DNA of 16,936 nucleotides from Corynebacterium sp. UBA2622 (lineage in GTDB: Bacteria; Actinomycetota; Actinomycetes; Mycobacteriales; Mycobacteriaceae), in contig NZ_DDJO01000002.1 of NCBI RefSeq assembly GCF_002339505.1, forward strand, positions 208,297 through 225,232, given 5' to 3'. This document shows, in pieces, positions 1 to 5,477 of this stretch. The notes under the pieces were generated by a model, which was given only the letters and a program-made list of their open reading frames with translations, made no database searches and had not been told where the DNA came from. The position numbers were made by a program, and so were the translations under genes. The stretch's first letter is position 1. Each line of letters begins with the position of its first letter.

Positions 1-572
1 GGGGCGGGGGGGCGGGGCGGCCCCGCGCCGAGGGTGGCCAGCCCCGAAACGTGGTCGACATCTTCCAGCTGGTCAAAGCGCGCCACATCCACGCTGATCA
101 CGGCGCGGTGCGCACCCCGCAGCGGCGTCAGCCCACCCACCACGGACGTGCCGCCGCCGAAGGGGACCACCGCAACGGACTGCTCCGAGGCCCACCGCAG
201 AACGGCGAGCACCTCCTCCTCCGTCGCCGGGGCCACCACGGCATCCGGGGCGTCGATGGCGGTGGTTTCCGGGTCCTCGCGCCAGTCGATCAGGTCGAGG
301 TAGCTCTTCCCGCGGGCGCGCGGCATGCGCTGTGCGTCGGCGGTGGAGACGTAGCCCTCACCCACGATCCCCCTCAGTGCGGCCACGTCCGCGTCACTCA
401 CGCGCGGCGCGGTGAGGCGAATTTGGGAGGCGTCGCGCCGGGGCAACGGGGTGCTCACCGCGAGAAGTTTCTGGAGCATCGACCGGATCTTGTCGGACAG
501 GGGCTTCGCCTCGTCGGCCGTTCCCCACAGGTTGAACTGCATGGGCGGGGTCGGTAGGGTGCGCTCGTTCAT
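1..572 (-). CDS. FAD-binding oxidase, alkyl-dihydroxyacetonephosphate synthase-like (5' part, runs off window)
   Basis: An open frame starts at ATG 572 (MNERTLPTPPMQF) and runs leftward off the edge, giving about 190 residues. Residues 107-190 read as the start of a PCMH-type FAD-binding domain (FAD_binding_4). A 'P-x-T-E-E-E-V' segment around 115-121 leads into FGGGTSVVGG at 138-147, the loop that binds the FAD pyrophosphate. The N-terminal 'WGTADEAKPLS' region and the order of segments match actinobacterial AGPS-like oxidases, which are related to ether-lipid alkyl-DHAP synthase and D-lactate/glycolate oxidases. The substrate in this lineage is not established. The start is supported by TAGACT ending 7 bases upstream, as for a leaderless mRNA. 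It is divergent from glpD, whose product makes DHAP, so a shared triose-phosphate or glycerolipid role is possible but inferred. The last residues before the edge become proline-rich where a 'GAGxxGP' motif is expected (see findings). Confidence 0.85.
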   Translation of the reverse strand, partial: MNERTLPTPPMQFNLWGTADEAKPLSDKIRSMLQKLLAVSTPLPRRDASQIRLTAPRVSDADVAALRGIVGEGYVSTADAQRMPRARGKSYLDLIDWREDPETTAIDAPDAVVAPATEEEVLAVLRWASEQSVAVVPFGGGTSVVGGLTPLRGAHRAVISVDVARFDQLEDVDHVSGLATLGAGPPRPPA

Positions 573-579
573 AGTGGGG

Positions 580-585
580 AGTCTA
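580..585 (-). promoter_or_regulatory. -10 box of the AGPS-like oxidase gene (leaderless)
   Basis: Read leftward, TAGACT is followed by seven bases (573-579) and then ATG 572. This TAnnnT spacing places the transcription start at or next to the start codon. No Shine-Dalgarno sequence is visible, so a leaderless mRNA is inferred. Confidence 0.6.
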
Positions 586-594
586 CGCAGTGAC

Positions 595-600
595 TACCCT
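595..600 (+). promoter_or_regulatory. -10 box of glpD (leaderless)
   Basis: TACCCT lies eight bases before the glpD ATG at 609. The start of transcription would fall on or just before the A of the start codon. A -35 at normal spacing would lie on the start codon of the divergent gene; no good -35 hexamer is visible. Confidence 0.55.
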
Positions 601-608
601 GGGCAGGC

Positions 609-2075
609 ATGAATCGCATCGCCAGTGCCACCCAGCTCGCCAACATGACCAGGGGCGACGGTTTCAGCTACGAACGCGCCGCCCTCTCGCCCGCTGCGCG
701 GGAGAAGGTGCTGGCCAAGCTCGCGGCGGGGGCACGTTACGACGTCGTCGTGATCGGCGCGGGCGTCACGGGGGCGGGGGTCGCCCTCGACGCCGCCACC
801 CGGGGGCTGTCCGTGCTTCTGGTGGAGAAGCACGACCTGGCCTTCGGTACATCCCGGTGGTCCTCGAAGCTGGCCCACGGGGGGCTGCGGTACCTGGCCA
901 GCGGGAACGTGGGCATTGCGCGACGCAGCGCCCGCGAACGCGGCATCCTCATGGAGGTCACCGCGCCGCACCTGACGCGCGCCCTGGGTCAGGTGGTGCC
1001 CGTGATGAGGAGCTTCTCCGCCGCCAACAACGTGCTGCCGCGTCTCGGCTTCCTCGCCGGCGACGCGCTGCGCATAGCCGCGGGCACCCGCGGCACGACC
1101 CTGCCGCGCTCGCGCACCATTTCGGCGGACCGGGTCGCCGAGCTCTGCCCGGCGGTGGACCGCGGCAGCGTCCTCTTCGGCTACCTCAACTACGACGGGC
1201 AACTGCGGGACGACGCCGCCCTCGTCACCGCGCTGGCGCGCACCGCCGCCGGGTTCGGGGCGGACGTGCTCACCCACTGCGGTTGCGTGGGCGTCGACAA
1301 GCAGCACGTCAGGCTCGAGGGCGGGCTGGGAGTGGGGGCCGGGAACGTGGTCAACGCGACGGGTGTGTGGGCCGGCGATCTCGACGAGCGTGTCACCGTC
1401 ACCCCCTCGCGCGGAACCCACCTGGTGGTGGACGCCTCCATCCTGGGCAACCCCACCGGCGCGCTGACAGTTCCCGTGCCCGGCGCGGTCAACCGCTTCT
1501 GCTTCATCCTGCCCACCCAGCTCGGACGCTGTTACATCGGGTTGACCGATGAACCCGCCCCGATGGAGGACGAGCCCACCGCGCCCGACTCGGACGTGGA
1601 GTGGATCCTCGACGTGGTCAACCAGGCACTGAAGGTGAAGCTCACGCGCGCGGACGTGCTGGGGACCTTCGCGGGCCTGCGCCCCCTGGTCACCCTGGAG
1701 GGGCGGGCAGACAAGGAGACGGCGGACCTTTCCCGCGAGCACGTCATCCTCCGCGACGGCCCCCTGATCACCGTCACAGGCGGCAAGCTCACCGAGTACC
1801 GACTCATGGCCGAGCAGACCGTCGACCTGCTCACCGATGACCCCTGCGTCACAGCGTCCACCCCGCTGATCGGTGCCCCCGCCCGCCCGGAGGATCCGGC
1901 CGCCGCCGGGGAGGACCGGTTCGCATTCGCCGTGAGCCACGAGGGTGCGCGCACCGTGTCGGACATCCTGGACCGCCGCACCCGCATCGGGCTCGTCCCG
2001 TCCGAGCGCGCCGAGGCCGAGCCGCGCGCCCGCGAGGCGCTGCGCGCCGCGGGGCTGGAGCCGCGGGACCAGTAG
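609..2075 (+). CDS. glpD: Aerobic glycerol-3-phosphate dehydrogenase, short form
   Basis: An FAD flavoenzyme of the DAO family, 488 residues, that oxidises sn-glycerol-3-phosphate to DHAP and passes electrons to the membrane quinone pool. Visible features are the dinucleotide-binding loop GAGVTG (50-55), the GlpD signature SKLAHGGLRYL (86-96), 'NATGVWAGD' near 250-258, 'PSRGTHLVV', 'CYIGLTDEP', 'FAGLRPLV', and 'LSREHVILRDGPLITVTGGKLTEYR' split across the FAD-domain end. The C-terminal DAO_C domain is shortened. After 'PLIGAP' the chain passes almost directly to 'AVSHEGARTVSDILDRRTRIGL', without the intervening helical 'RYG' segment seen in typical GlpD proteins of about 500-580 residues. The ATG at 609 is preferred because a -10 box lies 8 bases upstream. 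The stop codon is embedded in the next promoter (rmlA). Confidence 0.92.
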   Translation: MNRIASATQLANMTRGDGFSYERAALSPAAREKVLAKLAAGARYDVVVIGAGVTGAGVALDAATRGLSVLLVEKHDLAFGTSRWSSKLAHGGLRYLASGNVGIARRSARERGILMEVTAPHLTRALGQVVPVMRSFSAANNVLPRLGFLAGDALRIAAGTRGTTLPRSRTISADRVAELCPAVDRGSVLFGYLNYDGQLRDDAALVTALARTAAGFGADVLTHCGCVGVDKQHVRLEGGLGVGAGNVVNATGVWAGDLDERVTVTPSRGTHLVVDASILGNPTGALTVPVPGAVNRFCFILPTQLGRCYIGLTDEPAPMEDEPTAPDSDVEWILDVVNQALKVKLTRADVLGTFAGLRPLVTLEGRADKETADLSREHVILRDGPLITVTGGKLTEYRLMAEQTVDLLTDDPCVTASTPLIGAPARPEDPAAAGEDRFAFAVSHEGARTVSDILDRRTRIGLVPSERAEAEPRAREALRAAGLEPRDQ

Positions 2076-2078
2076 GCT
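2073..2078 (+). promoter_or_regulatory. -10 box of rmlA, overlapping the glpD stop codon
   Basis: TAGGCT begins with the TAG stop codon of glpD and ends six bases before the rmlA GTG at 2085. This is the spacing of a leaderless start, and there is no purine-rich ribosome-binding site. rmlA may therefore have its own promoter although it follows glpD by only nine bases. Confidence 0.6.
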
Positions 2079-2084
2079 GAACCC

Positions 2085-2948
2085 GTGAAGGGAATCATTC
2101 TGGCCGGCGGGTCGGGCACCAGGCTCTACCCCATCACCAAGGGCATCTCGAAGCAGCTCATGCCCATCTACGACAAGCCGATGATCTACTACCCGCTGAC
2201 CACCCTGATCAGCGCGGGAATCCGGGAGATCCTCATCATCACCACCCCCAAGGACGCGGACGCTTTCCGACGCCTCCTCGGCGACGGCTCCCAGTTCGGC
2301 GTCATGCTGGATTACGCGGTGCAGCCCTCCCCGGACGGCCTGGCCCAGGCCTTCCTCATCGGGGAGGACTTCATCGGTGACGATTCCGTGGCACTCGTCC
2401 TGGGTGACAACATCTTCGAGGGTGCCGAGCTCAGCCGCGTGCTCGGGGAGACGCGCGATGTCGAGGGCGGTGCGATCTTCGCGTATGAGGTGTCCGACCC
2501 GCAGCGCTACGGCGTGGTGGACTTCGACCCGGACGGGACCGTCACCTCCATCGAGGAGAAACCGGCCGAGCCGAAGTCGAACTACGCCGTGGTGGGCCTG
2601 TACTTCTACGACAACTCCGTCGTCGACATCGCCCGGGGTATCACCCCCAGCCGACGGGGCGAGCTGGAGATCACCAGCGTCAACGAGGCCTACCTGCGCC
2701 AGGGCCTCCTGCGGGTGCACCGCCTGCCGCGCGGTGATGTCTGGCTGGACACCGGGACAATCGACTCGATGTCGGAGGCCAGCGCCTACGTCGAGGTGAT
2801 GCAGAAACGCACCGGCACCGTCATCGGCTCACCGGAAGTTGCCGCCTACCGGGAGGGTTTCATCTCCCGCGAGGCGTTGACGGCCTTGGGGGAGGCCACG
2901 CTGAAATCGGGGTACGGGCGCTACCTCCTTGAGGCCGTCCGCGACTGA
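2085..2948 (+). CDS. rmlA: Glucose-1-phosphate thymidylyltransferase
   Basis: 287 residues, the usual RmlA length. It condenses dTTP and glucose-1-phosphate to dTDP-glucose, the first step to dTDP-L-rhamnose, which in Mycobacteriales supplies the rhamnose of the arabinogalactan linker. The N-terminal nucleotide loop LAGGSGTRLYPIT (6-18) is followed by SKQLMPIYDKPMIYYPL. 'LVLGDNIF' carries the metal-binding Asp. 'RYGVVDFD', 'SIEEKPAEPKSNYAVVGLYFYD', 'GELEITSVN' and 'GDVWLDTGT' are all standard RmlA motifs in order. The GTG start gives the canonical MKGIILAGG and sits behind a leaderless-type -10. No rmlB, rmlC or rmlD is in the window, so the rest of the pathway must be elsewhere. Its neighbours downstream are two glycosyltransferases, in keeping with envelope glycan synthesis. 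Confidence 0.95.
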   Translation: MKGIILAGGSGTRLYPITKGISKQLMPIYDKPMIYYPLTTLISAGIREILIITTPKDADAFRRLLGDGSQFGVMLDYAVQPSPDGLAQAFLIGEDFIGDDSVALVLGDNIFEGAELSRVLGETRDVEGGAIFAYEVSDPQRYGVVDFDPDGTVTSIEEKPAEPKSNYAVVGLYFYDNSVVDIARGITPSRRGELEITSVNEAYLRQGLLRVHRLPRGDVWLDTGTIDSMSEASAYVEVMQKRTGTVIGSPEVAAYREGFISREALTALGEATLKSGYGRYLLEAVRD

Positions 2949-2967
2949 GCAAACTCTTTAGTGGCGC

Positions 2968-2973
2968 TAGTAT
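2968..2973 (+). promoter_or_regulatory. -10 box of the GT2 gene (leaderless)
   Basis: TAGTAT lies seven bases before GTG 2981, in the 32-base gap after rmlA. There is no Shine-Dalgarno sequence. This is the strongest-looking -10 of the cluster because four of its six bases are A/T. Confidence 0.6.
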
Positions 2974-2980
2974 CAGGTCC

Positions 2981-3778
2981 GTGCATAAACTTGTTGCTCT
3001 TGTAACCGCCTATCACCGTACATCGGGCGGGGAACTCGAATTATGCCTACAATCGCTAGCCGATCAGACTCGACCCGCTGATGAGATTGTGGTGGTATTT
3101 GACGGTCCGGTATCCCCCGAAGTGCGGGCGGTTGCGGAGCACCATCAGGTGAGACTCGTGGAGCTGGAAATGAATTTGGGCTCAGGGCTCGCCTCGCAAG
3201 CAGGTATGGATTCGATAGATGCGGAATACGTAGCACGATTGGATAGCGATGACGCCGCAAAACCGGACCGTTTCGCCATTCAGCTGGATTTCTTGGAACG
3301 GCATCCCCATATTGGCGCCGTAGGCACCGCGGTGGAAGAATTTTCCCAAAACCCGGGCGACGGCGGGAAAATCCGCTGTCTTCCGGGGAATCCCGAAAAA
3401 TACGCGAGAATTAATTCTCCCATTAATAATCCCTCGGTGATGTTGAGAACCCGGGCTGTTCGGGAGTCGGGCGGTTACAGGAACATTCACTTTATGGAGG
3501 ATTATGATCTCTACGCCCGGATGATTGCCCATGGATGGAGCCTTCAAAATCTCCCACAGGCTCTGACGTTTTTTCGGGTCAATCCAGCCCAGTTCGAACG
3601 GCGCACTGGGCGTGAGATGTTTGCCGCCGAGCGGAAAATGCAAGCCAATCTTGTCGAATACGGTTTGATTGGGCCCTGGAGGGCTAAAGCAAACTTAGCC
3701 CTGCGGACGGCCTATCGTCTGCTACCTCCAGCTCTCCTGACTCGCGCGTACTCCAAACTCTTCCACCGCAGGGGGTAA
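2981..3778 (+). CDS. Family 2 glycosyltransferase, AmsE-like, lower GC than its surroundings
   Basis: 265 residues of a GT-A fold inverting glycosyltransferase. Visible motifs are the N-terminal 'VALVTAYHR' strand, the nucleotide-contact 'VVFDG' (38-42), the 'EMNLGSGLASQAG' turn, the metal-binding ARLDSDDA (85-92), and the acceptor/catalytic MEDYDLYARM (172-181) typical of GT2 enzymes such as AmsE of exopolysaccharide loci. No transmembrane segment is obvious. The donor and acceptor cannot be read from the sequence; a cell-wall glycan or exopolysaccharide is likely from the context. Base composition is markedly lower in GC, with frequent AAT, ATT, ATA and TTA codons (for example around 3361-3500) that the neighbours avoid, suggesting recent acquisition. 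The GTG start at 2981 has a -10 box 7 bases upstream. Confidence 0.85.
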   Translation: MHKLVALVTAYHRTSGGELELCLQSLADQTRPADEIVVVFDGPVSPEVRAVAEHHQVRLVELEMNLGSGLASQAGMDSIDAEYVARLDSDDAAKPDRFAIQLDFLERHPHIGAVGTAVEEFSQNPGDGGKIRCLPGNPEKYARINSPINNPSVMLRTRAVRESGGYRNIHFMEDYDLYARMIAHGWSLQNLPQALTFFRVNPAQFERRTGREMFAAERKMQANLVEYGLIGPWRAKANLALRTAYRLLPPALLTRAYSKLFHRRG

Positions 3779-3781
3779 CCT
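3776..3781 (+). promoter_or_regulatory. -10 box of the PpgS-like gene, overlapping the preceding stop codon
   Basis: TAACCT begins with the TAA stop codon of the GT2 gene and lies ten bases before ATG 3792. This is consistent with a leaderless or very short-leader transcript. The spacing is slightly longer than in the other examples, so confidence is lower. Confidence 0.45.
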
Positions 3782-3791
3782 GAACCCAGAC

Positions 3792-4490
3792 ATGGACGCG
3801 AAACAGGATTACCTCGACACCTGGCTGGTCATCCCCTGTTACAACGAGGGGCAAGTGATCCAGTCCGTCATTGAGCACGCCCGCGAAACGTTCCCGAACA
3901 TCGTGGCGGTCAACGACGGCTCCAAGGACAATTCCGCCGACGCAATCCACGCGGCGGGGGCGCATCTGGTGAACCACCCCGTCAACCTCGGCCAGGGGGC
4001 CGCCATCCAGACGGGTGTGGAGTACGCCCGCTCCCAGCCGGGAGCGCGCTACTTCGCCACCTTCGATGCCGACGGCCAGCACCAGGTCAAGGATGTCGTG
4101 AAGATGGTCGACCGCGTGCGCACGGAGCCCCTCGACATCGTCGTGGGGACCCGGTTTGCCGGCCAGGAGAACACCCAGGTGCCCTGGATCAAGCGGTTCG
4201 TGCTGAAGACCGTGGTCCTGCTCTCCCCGCGCACCCGGCGGCTGGGGCTAACAGACGCCCACAACGGCCTCCGGGTCTTCAACAAAAAGGTGGCCGACGA
4301 GATGGACATCCGCATGAACGGTATGTCCCACGCCTCGGAAATCGTCGCCATGATCGACTCCCACCCCTGGCGCGTGGCCGAGGAACCCGTCGATGTCCTC
4401 TACACGGAGTACTCGATGAGCAAGGGGCAGTCGCTGATTAACGGCGTGAACATTCTGGCCGACGCCATTGTTGCGAGGAGGCTTCCGTGA
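3792..4490 (+). CDS. Polyprenyl-phosphate glycosyltransferase, PpgS/DPM1-like (GT2)
   Basis: 232 residues. Such enzymes move a sugar from a nucleotide donor to decaprenyl phosphate on the inner membrane face. The order is WLVIPCYNEG (11-20), AVNDGSKD (39-46), 'NLGQGAAIQTGV', the metal-binding FDADGQHQ (91-98), 'VVGTRFAG', LTDAHNGLRVF (153-163) and 'RMNGMSHASEI'. There are no C-terminal membrane helices, unlike GtrB. The gene is followed with a four-base overlap by a DUF2304 membrane protein. The M. tuberculosis pair Rv3631 (PpgS, polyprenyl-phospho-N-acetylgalactosamine synthesis) and Rv3632 has the same arrangement and sizes. I therefore call it PpgS-like. The sugar is not proven, and a different donor is possible since galactosamine decoration is not well described in corynebacteria. 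The GC-rich composition is normal for the window. Confidence 0.85.
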   Translation: MDAKQDYLDTWLVIPCYNEGQVIQSVIEHARETFPNIVAVNDGSKDNSADAIHAAGAHLVNHPVNLGQGAAIQTGVEYARSQPGARYFATFDADGQHQVKDVVKMVDRVRTEPLDIVVGTRFAGQENTQVPWIKRFVLKTVVLLSPRTRRLGLTDAHNGLRVFNKKVADEMDIRMNGMSHASEIVAMIDSHPWRVAEEPVDVLYTEYSMSKGQSLINGVNILADAIVARRLP

Positions 4491-4822
4491 TCCAGGTTCT
4501 ACTCATCCTTGCGGCGGTGCTCCTCGCCGTGTACTTCTTCACCAACCGTCGCAAGGCCAACGCGAAGGCGTGGGTGAAGATCGGCTTCGTCGGCCTCATC
4601 CTCGCCGCCGGGTGGGCGATCCTCCGCCCCGACGACGTCACTGTGTTGGCGAACTGGCTGGGCGTGGACCGCGGCACCGATCTCATGCTCTACGTGCTCA
4701 TCATGGTGTTCTTCTTCACCACCCTGTCCACGTGGACGCGCTTCCGGGAGCAGGAGCTGCGCTACGCCCGCCTGGCGCGCGCCGTGGCGTTGCAGAACGC
4801 GGTCCTACCCGACAGGAACTAG
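4487..4822 (+). CDS. DUF2304 small membrane protein, partner of the PpgS-like enzyme
   Basis: 111 residues. Three hydrophobic segments are visible at about 1-18 (MIQVLLILAAVLLAVYFF), 33-47 (GFVGLILAAGWAIL) and 68-84 (MLYVLIMVFFFTTLST), followed by a charged amphipathic tail 'RFREQELRYARLARAVALQN'. This pattern and length fit DUF2304 (PF10066). The GTG start at 4487 shares GTGA with the stop codon of the upstream gene, so translation is probably coupled (GAGGAGG lies shortly upstream, near 4475-4481). In mycobacteria the homologous small protein is reported to stimulate PpgS, so a membrane anchor or activator role is inferred here. It could instead help flip or retain the lipid-linked sugar; the sequence does not decide. 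Confidence 0.85.
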   Translation: MIQVLLILAAVLLAVYFFTNRRKANAKAWVKIGFVGLILAAGWAILRPDDVTVLANWLGVDRGTDLMLYVLIMVFFFTTLSTWTRFREQELRYARLARAVALQNAVLPDRN

Positions 4823-4848
4823 CGCCCCCGTGGAGGTGCTTCAGGGCC

Positions 4849-5475
4849 CTAGTGCCCCCGGCGGATCCACTCCTCCAGGTGGGGCGCTTCCTCCCCGATG
4901 GTGGTGTGGTCGCCGTGCCCGGTGCGCACCGTCGTGTGCGCCGGTAGATCCAGCACCCGCTTCTGCAGGGACTCGATGATGGTGTCGAAGGACGAGTAGG
5001 ACCGCCCCGTCGCCCCCGGCCCGCCCTGGAAGAGGGTGTCGCCGGAAAAGAGCTCGTCCGCCTCGGGAACGTGGAGCACCACGGAGCCGGGCGAGTGCCC
5101 CGGGGTGGAAAGGACCTTCATGTCGGTCCCGGCAATGTGGAAGACGTGGCCGTCCTCCATCGGCTCGTAGGGGCTGTCCGGGTTCTCGTCCGCCCAGAGC
5201 ATGTGGTCCCCGGGGTGGAGGTAGACGGGGGCGTCGACAAGCGTGCTCAGCTCGGGGGCGGCGTCGACGTGATCGTTGTGGCCGTGTGTGGCGATGATGC
5301 CCCTGACCCTGCGATCCCCCACCGCCCGGGCGATGGCGCGGGCGTCGTGGGCGGCGTCGATGATGTACACCTCCCGCTCGTCTCCGACGATCCAGACGTT
5401 GTTGTCCACGTCCCATTCACCGCCGTCGAGGCGGAACACTCCGGAGGTGACGACGTTGTCGATGGAGAAAGCCAT
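4849..5475 (-). CDS. Metallo-beta-lactamase-fold hydrolase, probable S-formylmycothiol hydrolase
   Basis: 208 residues with a complete binuclear-metal site of the glyoxalase II/MBL superfamily. The motif THGHNDHVDA is at 63-72 (H64, H66, D68, H69), with TPGHSPGSV at 124-132 (H127), FSGDTLFQGG at 143-152 (D146), and H187 in RTGHGDH. The ATG at 5475 is chosen because it lies 2 bases after the stop codon of the dehydrogenase gene and has GGTGGAG upstream; a longer open frame continues into that gene only as an artefact. The same pair occurs in M. tuberculosis (mscR Rv2259 and Rv2260) and C. glutamicum. From this linkage I infer hydrolysis of S-formylmycothiol to formate and mycothiol; that substrate is inference, while the hydrolase class is clear. 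Confidence 0.88.
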   Translation of the reverse strand: MAFSIDNVVTSGVFRLDGGEWDVDNNVWIVGDEREVYIIDAAHDARAIARAVGDRRVRGIIATHGHNDHVDAAPELSTLVDAPVYLHPGDHMLWADENPDSPYEPMEDGHVFHIAGTDMKVLSTPGHSPGSVVLHVPEADELFSGDTLFQGGPGATGRSYSSFDTIIESLQKRVLDLPAHTTVRTGHGDHTTIGEEAPHLEEWIRRGH

Positions 5476-5477
5476 GG

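Noticed and set aside
594..2720. A 708-residue open frame on the minus strand across glpD and rmlA
   Set aside because: It is the antisense shadow of two well-recognised genes; its peptide is low-complexity Gly/Arg/Val/His-rich with no family motif.
4821..4841. A hairpin (AGCGCC/GGTGCT) as terminator of the DUF2304 gene
   Set aside because: The stem is only six pairs including a G-T wobble and has no T run, so it is too weak to call.
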